NCBI GenBank assembly: GCA_963804375.1
Contig: CAWDQE010000023.1
Location: 1 to 64,000 of the forward strand
Length of the DNA stretch: 64,000 nt
Source of the DNA: JANXQG01 sp963804375
GTDB taxonomy: Bacteria > Planctomycetota > Planctomycetia > Pirellulales > Thermoguttaceae
Reading direction: 5' to 3'
In this document: in pieces, positions 9,781 through 18,383 of the stretch
Position numbering within the stretch: position 1 is the stretch's first letter
Layout of the letters: each line of letters starts with the position of its first letter
Translations under genes and position numbers: made by a program
The notes under the pieces: model-generated
Seen by the model: the letters and a program-made list of their open reading frames with translations, nothing else
Database searches by the model: none
What the model was told of the DNA's origin: nothing

Positions 9781-11257
9781 TGCTCAGAACGTCTGGCCGC
9801 CACCGACCACTGCCGGCCAGGCGATCATCTGGCCGGCGAAATGGTCCAATGTCTGGCCGCCGCCAACAATCCCCTTCCTGTCTTGGCGTGGTGGGCATGG
9901 TGGGAGTGGTGAGTAACTCGCACACACAGCACGGCGATACCGGCAACCCAGCAAATCCACTGGCTGTGGCGGATGGAGTTACATGGTAAGGATCCTTACC
10001 ATTTTAGCGTGTGGCGGCCGATGCCGATGATGCCCGAGCGCAAGACACTCCCGGGCATGCTTCCATGTGCAAAGTGCAAGGGAACAGGAAAAACATGAAG
10101 CCGCCCACAACTGGTCAAATTGACCAGTTGGGCGCAACTCTTTGCAAGATGTTCCTTTGCAAGGAGTCGAAAAAACGCACGCCTGTTGTCGTTCGCCCGC
10201 AATCCGGCAAACTCGGGTGTTAACAGGTTGGGGAAGGCGATGCCCGAGATTGCGGCGACCTTTGGGCGGACGGATCGTGGAGCGGGGAAGTGGTTCCCGA
10301 ACGTCCTCGTGGATATCCTGGAGGACATCCTCATGCACTTGGATCTCGGGTTTTGCATGTGCCTGCCGATGTCGTCGTGAGTATCCTTGAGAACCACTTC
10401 CTTTCGATCACGGGGATATTCGAGGGTTGCCTGGGAACAGGACTTCGGCTCGACGGAATGATATCCTTGGATTGAAAAGAACCGGTTCCCGAATATCGGA
10501 CGGAATTCATCCTCGATCTGGGTTTCCGACCGGGCACGGATCTCTGCGCCTGAAGCGATCCCAAGCAGTCCCCACGAAAACGCACGGGCAGGATATTCAC
10601 CGGATGATTCGCGCGACAACGGGGGCAAAACTGGCCTACGGTCGAGCCTGACCGTCCTGGCGAAGCGGAAACTCGACTGGACGGCTCGATTCCGTGTGGG
10701 ACCAGCGGGAACGGCCCAACCATCCCGTGCTGGAACGGCAGTACTCTCTCGGCGGGCGGGGGCCATGCTCCGTCGTATTTCAGGAAGTCCGCATCCTTCA
10801 GCCCGCTGAAAAAACCGTTCTTGGCGTGACGGACTCGACTCTTGGAGGAACCCGCCTTTCCTGTCCCCGGAAAGAGTGTCAGAAAAGGGTGGATGAGACA
10901 TCCGAGAAGAAGACTTGATGCGATATGTACGTGCCGCAAAGTAATGGTTTCTACCCTGCGGACCATTTAGCTACCATTGCAAATGGACAACGCGACGAAC
11001 GTGTCATTACTTGCGAAAAACGACGGTTTCGCCAGAATTTCTCGTGTTCTCAATCGCCAGCCTATCAAAGTAACATTATGTTATTTTGATCCAGTCGCGG
11101 GTCGTTGAGATATAAGAACCTGCAGCTTTTGCAAATTCAAAGCCCTCTGCTAACCGGAATGAGGACAAGGGGGCGAGACAATATGATACCCAGAACACGA
11201 CGACAAGGTTGGAGCCTTATCGGTCTCCCAGCAAACCGGTAGTAAATGATTCCAAAC

Positions 11258-11536
11258 TCAACCCGGGAGATCGGCGGTACGACCCTCAAGCCGGGACGCT
11301 ATACCGGACGCGTCCCGGTTCTCGGGCTTGGCCTTTAGCAGCACCAAGACCGGCTTTTGCACGACGCCAGCCGGATCATGATCCACGACGTAGGCGGTGT
11401 TGCCGGGCAGAAAACGCGCCGCTTTGCACGAGGACTTCGGCACGTTCAGACGGTCTTCGGTGCGACGAGTGGGCAGGGGCGCAGCCGCATCGGGGGTGAC
11501 GGCGGGAGGTGCGGGTTCGTGGTTCGGATCGGTCAT
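11258..11536 (-). CDS. Possible remnant gene
   Basis: 92-residue frame beginning MTDPNHEPAPPAVTPD with a protein-like core (FLPGNTAYVVDHDPAGVVQKPVLVLLKAK). It has no good ribosome-binding site and no recognisable family. The C-terminal 20 residues look less natural, suggesting a shift or truncation. The surrounding 11.0-13.0 kb holds no other strong gene, so this may be the surviving N-terminus of a decayed gene. Confidence 0.3.
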   Translation of the reverse strand: MTDPNHEPAPPAVTPDAAAPLPTRRTEDRLNVPKSSCKAARFLPGNTAYVVDHDPAGVVQKPVLVLLKAKPENRDASGIASRLEGRTADLPG

Positions 11537-11652
11537 GGCAAGCGGATGTGGGGTGGTCAGTGGTTTCAGGCCATCTATTCTGGACCCAATGTAGTCTCAG
11601 GTCAAGGCATCCCGGAGACTGGTCTTCGGACTGTGCGACCGGTGAAGGACGG

Positions 11653-11684
11653 CCTCCTTGCCGGGCCGCGGCCCGGCAAGGAGG
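11653..11684. repeat. Perfect 32-bp palindrome
   Basis: CCTCCTTGCCGGGCCG is followed directly by its exact complement with no loop. This would extrude as a very stable cruciform or act as a strong hairpin. No gene stop lies close by, so a terminator role is not obvious. Confidence 0.65.
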
Positions 11685-12164
11685 CAAGCATGGCTGCCGG
11701 AATTTGGGCGTGAAGGCGGCGACGTTTATGGACGAGAGAGAAAGCAAGCCGTTGCACGGGGGCTCACCTGGCCACGACGGCCTTCCCCCGTCGTTCCGTA
11801 CCAAAATGCTGAGCCGATTGTGGCATCCGCAGCCCCGGCGCTGTATCCCTGCGCTACCTGGCGTCGGTGGTGGGGAATGAAGTCGAGCACTTGGTGCTGT
11901 AGCGATCTCCAGCTCAGTACCACGAAACGTGAAACTCATCGGCAGCGGCAATTGGGTCTTGCCGTGGGTTCAGCGGCCTGCAACCGGCGTTGGCACCTGA
12001 TTTGACCGAGCGAAATCATGGTTTTCTTTCGTTTGAACCTGTCGTGCGTGGTTGTATCTCCAATCGAGAGGAACGCTTTGTGCTTTACCAAGCGATCTCT
12101 GGAGCAGTCAGCGGTTCCCATACCTTATGAACTAGACCGCACCACTCGGATTGGCAGGTCTCAC

Positions 12165-12389
12165 CTAATTTGCCTGCGTGATCAGTAAGACTATCTGTCC
12201 GCGGTCCGATGCCGCTTTGAGGGCGTCGGCGTGTGCCTGCCGACGCGGGCCAGAGCCGGAGAACTGTCCGCCAGTCCAGCCTTCATGGGTGCCTACGTGA
12301 TTGGCTGCAAGCACGCCATCATGTCTACAGCCAGCCACGAGAACTTCAGGTCTGCCGCCGCTCGCATCGCCGCCTTCACCCGCGGTCAA
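12165..12389 (-). CDS. Possible remnant gene
   Basis: 74-residue frame with a plausible C-terminal segment (ADALKAASDRGQIVLLITQAN). No clear ribosome-binding site and no family match. It may be a decayed fragment; the rest of 12.4-12.97 kb shows neither gene nor repeats that I can support. Confidence 0.22.
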   Translation of the reverse strand: MTAGEGGDASGGRPEVLVAGCRHDGVLAANHVGTHEGWTGGQFSGSGPRRQAHADALKAASDRGQIVLLITQAN

Positions 12390-12978
12390 AAACGTCGTTG
12401 AAGATCGCGCTACGACCGACCATTGCGAACTTTTGCAGCCAGGGCATGTGGATTGCCCGTGTTTTCGGCTGGGCTTCTCCAGCGTGAGTATCCACCCGAC
12501 TGGCTGACTGCGCTGCTATCAACGTCGTGCCGCTGTTCGCCCTCCGATACCCGCTCCGGGAGCGATTCCAGGGCCGTCAGAAACCCGGCCGGCTCCTGAG
12601 CAGCTCCATGCACAGACCGGGCAGGTCAACCTGCCCCTCTTATGGCGTTTGGACGCGGAGGTGGGGGGTGACCGACGCAGGCTAGTCAGCCGACGGAGGT
12701 TCCGAGAATAGGGTGGTATTTCGGGAGAACTGCGAAACGGTTGACTTAACGAGAAAATGCGCCGGCCGATCTACGAAGACGTCTGCTGGCGAGGCCGTCT
12801 CTCAACGTCCGCTGCCAGCAGGTGCCGATATTCCTAGCGGAGTCGGCGGGGCCGTCCGCGTGTCATGGGGCGCCGTTGGTGGCCGGAGGTTCGGTGTTGT
12901 CGGTGGTGCTTCCGTACCGGCCGGCAACTGCAGAGCCGCAGGCTGCGGAAGTCCGGATGCCGGAACTTAGTCCTGTTG

Positions 12979-13191
12979 CTACTTGATCTTCTCCGACGTC
13001 TTGGCCCATCCCGCTTCGGCATGGCGGAGCCGATTCTGTAGATCAACATTCTTCGGGTCCTGCTTGCATAGCCAACGCAGGTGAAAGGCGGCGGCGAACC
13101 AAAACGCAACGATCGACAGTCCGCTCGCGCCCTGCCTTTCCGTTCGTTGCCGCCATTGATCCCACAGAACCTGATTTGCTTGACGAGCCAT
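12979..13191 (-). CDS. Short protein resembling the tail of TPR/WD40 kinase-type proteins
   Basis: 70 residues, with AGGAGG 10 nt before the ATG at 13191. The segment FWFAAAFHLRWLCKQDPKN-type, followed by NRLRHAEAGWAKT, resembles the last unit of the long TPR/WD40 proteins common in planctomycetes (WFAAxxHLxRLLxxxPDDAxLxxRLxxAxA). As an isolated 70-residue piece it is probably a detached paralogous fragment that kept its own start. It is divergent from the gene at 13372. Confidence 0.5.
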   Translation of the reverse strand: MARQANQVLWDQWRQRTERQGASGLSIVAFWFAAAFHLRWLCKQDPKNVDLQNRLRHAEAGWAKTSEKIK

Positions 13192-13371
13192 GGCTGGGTA
13201 GCCTCCTAATACCTGGGTGAGAGAAAAAGTACCTACCCACCAGGCTACCATCGCCGTCAACAATGCTTATCCCGAACGCTTACGGTTCCGCTCCTTGCGA
13301 AGCGGGCCGCCAACGGTCATGATAACAGGGCGCGACAGGTCTCGCACAGCGGTTCAAAGAGGGAGAGTTCC

Positions 13372-16300
13372 ATGGCACTGCGGCGGCTGCGATGGGTGTG
13401 GTTGGCGGTTTTGGCCTCCTTTTTCGGCGTCGCGCATGCGATGGCGGCCAAGGGTACACCTCCCGGCGGGAAGGAGACCGAGACGCGCCCTACGGCCGCA
13501 TTCCTCAACATCGACGCCTCGCCGTTCGGCTTGCTGCTGGAGCAACGCTTGCTTGCCAACCCCCGCGCGGTCTGGCTGGAACGAGCTGCCATCGAAGCGA
13601 TCCGCCGCGAGCACCAGTTTCAATCGCTCCTCGGCGCCGCCGCGGTCGATGAACGGGCAAAGATAGGAAAGCTGCTGAAAGCCAATCTGCTGGTCCTCTT
13701 GGCAACCTCCGCCAAGCCCAAGGGCGTCAGCATTGTGGTCTGCGAAACCAAGTATGGGCTGCGGCTTGCCGCCCAGACGATTCCGTCGGGCGACAAGCCG
13801 GAGTCGGATATCGCCGTATTGGAGGCCCTGATCAACCGGGCGATCGAAAGGCACCGCGAGAAGATCGTCGAGATTGTCGCCGTCTCCCCTTTCGCAAGCC
13901 GCGATCTCTTCTACGAGCACAATTATTCGCAGGGCGCCTACGCCAAACTGGTCGAGCAGACGCTCGGCGAGCGCCCGGGCCTGCTGATGGTCGAGCTGGC
14001 GGAGGCCCGGGCGATCGCGCAGGAGTTGGCCACTGCGGGCATCGAGGCGACCCTCCGCCGGCCTATGCCGATCTACCTGTTCGGCGAATTTCGCCATGAG
14101 GGCAAAGGGGAAGAAGCGCGGGTAACGGTGCGGCTGCAGGCGCTCCGCGGCGAGGAAAAGCTCGCCGAGCGCGGGGCCACGCTGCGGCCCGCCGAGGCGC
14201 CTGCTTTCTTGAAGAAGGCCGCAGGGGAACTCGTTGCCGCCGGTGCGGAAACCCCGCCGAAGTTGCCCGATCCGAGCCTGGAAGCCCGGCGACTGACCGA
14301 GCGCGCCGCGGAGTTCCAGCAGCTCGGGCAGTGGGAAGAATCGCTGCCGCTGGTCGAGGCCGCGCTGCTCCTGGAGCCGAGCGAAGAGCGGCACTATCGC
14401 GCCGTGGTCGCCTGTTCGCAGCTCACGCTGTACTATGGCTTTTGGGTGCATCCCACCGGCGCGGACAAGAAGCTCGGGCGGCAATACTACCTTCGCGGCC
14501 TGGAGCACCTGGAAGAGTTCTTTCGCACGGCGGGCAAGCTTCCAGGCAACCTCGATCGGCGCTGGAAAGATTACATCTACCGTTATCCGACGTTCGACTT
14601 CGACCTGTACTTGAAAGACCCGTCGCAGCCCGACGCGGTGGCAGCCGTCGAGAAGGAACGCGAAATCCTCCTGCGCATTCTGCGGAAGCGCGTGCGGGAC
14701 GGCTACCACGATGAAGAGTGGATTATCCAGGCGCTACCCGGGCTGCACGACCGGATTTGGCGCTACGCGCTGAAGCAATCCGACTTCAACGCGTACAAAG
14801 GCCCGGAGGGTGACGAGTTCATCGCAAAACTGGAGCAATCGGAGAACCAGGCGCTGCGCGGCGGCGGGGCCTGGCTCCGCTGGCGAAGGGGGTCCGAGAA
14901 ACCGAAGCGGACGGACCGCCCGGTCCTCGCCGGCCCCCGGCCGATTCCCGTCTCGCAGGCGGCGCAGTTCACGCCGATCGAATTCCCCGTGATCGCGGGG
15001 GCAGGCAAGGGCCGCACGATCAGTGGATTCCTGGGTTGTACGGCCGCCGGTCCGCACGTGGACATTGTCTGGGACCGAAATCACCTCTATGCCATGGAAA
15101 GCAAAGACGGATTGAGAGAGCTGTGGAGCACCGACAACGTGTTCGCGATCGTGCGCTGCGTGGTATTTGACGGGCGTTACGCCTGGGCTGCGGTCTTCAA
15201 TCGCCGAGACCGTCCGCGGCTGTTGGTGCTCGATCCTGGGCAGGGGACGGTGCGCGAGATCACGCAAGCAGACGGCCTGCCGCTGCAAGCGAAAGAAAAC
15301 GTGCTGGCGTCCGCCGAACAGCGATTGATGGTGGCCCCGGTCTCGCCGGGCCGGGCCTGTGTTGCCGACGGTTTTGGCCGCAGTTGGCTTGCCCTGGTGA
15401 GGTACGACCCGAAGGCCGCCAAGCCGGTGAGCGTCAACGTCTTCCACGAAGCCCGCCGCACCTGGGACGGCACAGCGGGGTTCGCCGCGGACCCCGGCGC
15501 AGTCTTTCAACCCGACTCCATGGTGCTGCTCGCGGACAAGCCGGCGACCGATCGCGGGGCGCGGCGGCGGATCCTCATCAGCCGGTCCGACGGCGGTCAC
15601 AGTGACGTCTGCCGGCACCCTTTGCTGGCCGACCCCGATTTGCGGTCGGTTTCGGTTGTGGCGCCCGCGATTCACAATTGGCTTACTGCGGGTTGGCCCC
15701 TGCAGATGCGGAGCTTTGGCGTACACCAGGGCGCCGTTTACTTCTTCGATTGGGAATGGCCCCGGCCTATCCCCCACCTGTATCGTCTCGGCTTCCCGGA
15801 GTTGAAACCGGTCATCGTTGTGGACGAGGCGCCCGAAGGCTGCCTGGTCTCCGGCGACGACGGCTTGCACATCGTCGGTCACAAGTGGTGGAGACTCCGT
15901 GCCGACGGCCGTTTGGATGACATGGGGATCGTCCCGTGGGGGTTCAGCGATCGCTTCGGCGGGGGCAGCAAGCATTGGGTCAAAGTCGACCGCGAGGCCC
16001 CGAAAGAGGAGCGGCCCTTGCTTTGCGAGATTTGCCGCAGTCGCTATTACGGGTTCCTGGCGGTCACGGAAAGCGGGGCGATCAGCCCCCAGAACGACAC
16101 GTGGACCACCTACCAGGTAATGTTTCGGGAGGAAGAGGTCGTGCCGGCGGTCCCGATTCCGGACGAGGATTCGCGCCAGAAGGCAGAATTTGACAAGACG
16201 ATCGCCGAATATACCGAGGCCATCCGGCTGAACCCGCAAGATGCCAAGGCATATAGCCGCCGCGCCCTCGCCTATTGGCGCGCCCGTCAATTCGCCAAGG

Positions 16301-16953
16301 GCGTCGCCGATGCCACGGAAGCCGTGCGCCTTGACCCTCAATCCGCCGAGGTGCGCAACGTGCTGGGAGCCTTGCACTTGGGCGCCGGCGAACTCGCCAT
16401 TGCGGATTTCACGGAGGCCATCCGGCTGAACCCCACTTACGCGGCCTCCTACAACAACCGCGGCGTCGTCCGCTTCGGCAGAGGCGACTTGGTCGACGCG
16501 ATGGCCGATTTCTCCGAGGCCATCCGCATCGACCCCAAGTATGCGGAGGCGTATTTTGACCGCGCTGGGGTCTGGAAGAAGAAAGGAGACTTCGACCGCG
16601 CGATCGCCGACTACACGGAGGCCATTCGGATCGACCCGAAGTATCGAAACGCCTACGCCAGCCGGGCCGGGGCCTATGAACGCAAAGGCGACTTCCAGCG
16701 CGGGCAAGTGGATCGGGCCGAAGGCATGTTCCTGGCGGGCACCGAGTATGCCCGGCAGGGCAACTTGGAGCGTGCCGCGGAGTGCCTGACGGGAGCCATC
16801 AGCTACAATCCGAAAGACGCCAGGGCCTATCACCAACGCGGGCTAATCCGAGAGAAGACGGGCGACGCCAAAGGGGCAGCCGCCGATTTTGGCGAGGCCG
16901 CCCGCCTGGACCCCAATTACGCCACGGCGCACCCGTCGGCAAAGTCAAAATGA
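13372..16953 (+). CDS. Exported CsgG-like / propeller / TPR protein
   Basis: 1193 residues, with the ATG after GAGGGAGAGTTCC. A signal peptide (hydrophobic LAVLASFFGVAHAMA) is followed by a CsgG-like alpha/beta domain (residues ~40-270: TAAFLNID, WLERAAIEAIRREHQ, IGKLLKANLLVLL). A helical middle region leads to a beta-propeller-like stretch (~530-900: VVFDGRYAWAAVFN, RACVADGFGRSWLALV). The C-terminus has about six TPRs (~930-1185: IAEYTEAIRLNPQDAKAYSRRALAY and relatives). It resembles lipoprotein-type assembly factors joined to a protein-interaction array and probably works in the periplasm or outer membrane. A close paralogue lies at 36835 and a CsgG-only protein at 19629. The ECF sigma gene starts 78 bp downstream on the same strand. 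No catalytic site is visible. Confidence 0.75.
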   Translation: MALRRLRWVWLAVLASFFGVAHAMAAKGTPPGGKETETRPTAAFLNIDASPFGLLLEQRLLANPRAVWLERAAIEAIRREHQFQSLLGAAAVDERAKIGKLLKANLLVLLATSAKPKGVSIVVCETKYGLRLAAQTIPSGDKPESDIAVLEALINRAIERHREKIVEIVAVSPFASRDLFYEHNYSQGAYAKLVEQTLGERPGLLMVELAEARAIAQELATAGIEATLRRPMPIYLFGEFRHEGKGEEARVTVRLQALRGEEKLAERGATLRPAEAPAFLKKAAGELVAAGAETPPKLPDPSLEARRLTERAAEFQQLGQWEESLPLVEAALLLEPSEERHYRAVVACSQLTLYYGFWVHPTGADKKLGRQYYLRGLEHLEEFFRTAGKLPGNLDRRWKDYIYRYPTFDFDLYLKDPSQPDAVAAVEKEREILLRILRKRVRDGYHDEEWIIQALPGLHDRIWRYALKQSDFNAYKGPEGDEFIAKLEQSENQALRGGGAWLRWRRGSEKPKRTDRPVLAGPRPIPVSQAAQFTPIEFPVIAGAGKGRTISGFLGCTAAGPHVDIVWDRNHLYAMESKDGLRELWSTDNVFAIVRCVVFDGRYAWAAVFNRRDRPRLLVLDPGQGTVREITQADGLPLQAKENVLASAEQRLMVAPVSPGRACVADGFGRSWLALVRYDPKAAKPVSVNVFHEARRTWDGTAGFAADPGAVFQPDSMVLLADKPATDRGARRRILISRSDGGHSDVCRHPLLADPDLRSVSVVAPAIHNWLTAGWPLQMRSFGVHQGAVYFFDWEWPRPIPHLYRLGFPELKPVIVVDEAPEGCLVSGDDGLHIVGHKWWRLRADGRLDDMGIVPWGFSDRFGGGSKHWVKVDREAPKEERPLLCEICRSRYYGFLAVTESGAISPQNDTWTTYQVMFREEEVVPAVPIPDEDSRQKAEFDKTIAEYTEAIRLNPQDAKAYSRRALAYWRARQFAKGVADATEAVRLDPQSAEVRNVLGALHLGAGELAIADFTEAIRLNPTYAASYNNRGVVRFGRGDLVDAMADFSEAIRIDPKYAEAYFDRAGVWKKKGDFDRAIADYTEAIRIDPKYRNAYASRAGAYERKGDFQRGQVDRAEGMFLAGTEYARQGNLERAAECLTGAISYNPKDARAYHQRGLIREKTGDAKGAAADFGEAARLDPNYATAHPSAKSK

Positions 16954-17031
16954 CTTATGTGGAAATCTGCGGTCAAAGATTTGCGGAACTCGTGAGTCTA
17001 ATCCTAATAGACGTGCAAAGGGAGGGTCTCG

Positions 17032-17583
17032 GTGAGGTCCGACGAGCAGCTTGTTGCAAGCTATCAGGATTCGGGCCGGCGCGAGGCCCTCGAAGAACTG
17101 GCCGAGAGGCATCTTGGTGCGGTGCGGGCGATGATCTATCCCATGGTGTTGGACAAGACTGTGGCCGACGATCTGACCCAGGAGGTCTTCCTGCGAGCCA
17201 TCCGCGGGCTGGCCGGCTTCGACGGCCGCGCGAAGTTTTCCACTTGGCTTTATCGGGTTGCCATGAATACCACGCACAGCTTCCTCGCGCGGCGAAACCG
17301 GTCTCCGGTGAGTTTTCAGCGCGAACTGCCCGACCAGCCGCAGCAAACAAGCAAGACTCCCGAAGGCACGGCCATGGAGAACGAGCTCGACGGGGCGATC
17401 CGGGCCGCCCTGGCCGATCTGACGCCCAAACTGCGGGCGGCCATCGTGCTGACCGCGTTGGAGCAGAAGGACGCAGCCGAGGCGGCCCGAATTGAAGGAT
17501 GCAGCACGGCCACGATGTATTGGCGAATCCACGAGGCGCGGAAGCAGCTCAAAAAACGCTTGGAAGGGCACCTTGCGCCATGA
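17032..17583 (+). CDS. ECF-type RNA polymerase sigma factor
   Basis: 183 residues from GTG at 17032, preceded by GGGAGGG. Region 2 is seen at residues ~20-90 (DDLTQEVFLRAIRGL, FSTWLYRVAMN) and region 4 at ~120-180 (LTPKLRAAIVL, STATMYWRIHEARKQLKKRL), with a short linker, as usual for ECF sigma factors. Its stop overlaps the start of the next gene (ATGA), so it is translationally coupled to a membrane protein that fits an anti-sigma factor. It probably controls this exported-protein cluster; the target promoters cannot be read from the sequence. Confidence 0.9.
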   Translation: MRSDEQLVASYQDSGRREALEELAERHLGAVRAMIYPMVLDKTVADDLTQEVFLRAIRGLAGFDGRAKFSTWLYRVAMNTTHSFLARRNRSPVSFQRELPDQPQQTSKTPEGTAMENELDGAIRAALADLTPKLRAAIVLTALEQKDAAEAARIEGCSTATMYWRIHEARKQLKKRLEGHLAP

Positions 17584-18383
17584 GCAGCCGGCACCAAGAT
17601 CCACTCGACGATTTACTGCGGCAGTGGGCCGGGCGACAGGTACCCGTCGCGAATGACCTCGATCGCCTTCACCAGCGGGTCGTTCAAACCGTCCGCGGCG
17701 ACGTGCTGCTTGATCTGCCGCCGTTGCCGGTCGTCCCGCCCCGTCGTCGCGTCTGGGGTTGGGGGATCTCGTTTGCACTGGGGGTCGCCGCGGCCGTTGT
17801 GCTGATGGTCGTCTTACGGGCCGGGGAGCAGCGCCATTCGCAGGAGGCCCCTCATGGCGACGTGGCCGGCGACGTGCCGGCGAGCGTTTTTTTGGCTCAA
17901 GCCAACCTGGCCGAAAAGGCGCGATTGCTGGCGGGGATGCAAGACCTCTTTGCCGGCCGATTGGCATGGGTCGGCGAGACGGGACGCGAGGTCCAGTTGC
18001 GACTGTTGCCCGACGCGGCCTCGGCGGCCCGCGGCCCGGCCCCGCTGGTGGTCCGCGTAGTCGTCCTGGCTCGCAAAAGCGGCGTCCCGGCCTGGGAACC
18101 GATTTGGCAGGCTGACGTGATTGCGCAGGATGAAGAGGTTGTCGACCTGGCGGCAGAGAATGCCCGTGACGGCCGCTTGCAGCTTTGGATGCACTCGCTC
18201 CCCGACGGCGCGATCGTCGTGGACGCCAATCTGGCGTGGAAAGGTGCGACTTGCGTGCGATCCTCGTTCAGCGGCATCCAGCGAAGGGGAGTCCCGCAAC
18301 GCGTATTTTGCTCGCAGACCGAGGACGCGGAATACCAGGTTTACCAGACCGTAGTGCCACTATTGGCAAAGGGAAGTTCATGA
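17580..18383 (+). CDS. Membrane anti-sigma-like protein
   Basis: 267 residues starting at the ATG of the ATGA overlap with the sigma gene. The cytoplasmic N-terminus (DPLDDLLRQWAGRQVP) is short; one membrane helix follows (residues ~63-84, GWGISFALGVAAAVVLMVVL), then a ~180-residue external domain. No zinc-binding HxxxCxxC is present, so it is not the ZAS subclass. The coupling and one-helix topology make an anti-sigma or co-regulator role likely, but it is inferred from context. Its stop overlaps the next gene (ATGA again), so the three genes form a tight operon. Confidence 0.7.
   Translation: MSSRHQDPLDDLLRQWAGRQVPVANDLDRLHQRVVQTVRGDVLLDLPPLPVVPPRRRVWGWGISFALGVAAAVVLMVVLRAGEQRHSQEAPHGDVAGDVPASVFLAQANLAEKARLLAGMQDLFAGRLAWVGETGREVQLRLLPDAASAARGPAPLVVRVVVLARKSGVPAWEPIWQADVIAQDEEVVDLAAENARDGRLQLWMHSLPDGAIVVDANLAWKGATCVRSSFSGIQRRGVPQRVFCSQTEDAEYQVYQTVVPLLAKGSS

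Larger units (their letters stand above)
5611..10960. repeat. Palindrome-dense non-coding repeat mosaic
   Basis: No ORF here has a coherent protein sequence with a ribosome-binding site. The region is built from diverged copies of a long unit. The outer block GTCCTCGTxGATATCCTGGAGGACAT occurs at about 5612 and 10302. ATGTTCGGAATCCGAACAT-type palindromes start copies at 5989, 7421 and 8041. TCACATTATCACGAATTC occurs at 6308 and 7631. TTCCCACAATGGGAA occurs at 6494 and 7832. CGTCCGAACATCGGACG occurs at 6648 and 8803. A palindrome with half-site AAGTTTCGCG occurs at 6941, 8203 and 9086. GTGGTGGGTGTGGTGGG-type blocks occur at 7025, 8430 and 9890. Many further perfect palindromes occur once. The function is unknown. 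Confidence 0.7.

Noticed and set aside
11376..11951. 191-codon minus-strand frame
   Set aside because: Pro/Ser/Arg-rich text without hydrophobic pattern and without a ribosome-binding site; it overlaps a better candidate at 11258-11536.
14734..16836. Long antisense open frame of 700 codons
   Set aside because: It lies fully opposite the CsgG/TPR gene; composition is that expected from reading a GC-rich gene backwards, and no start signal is present.
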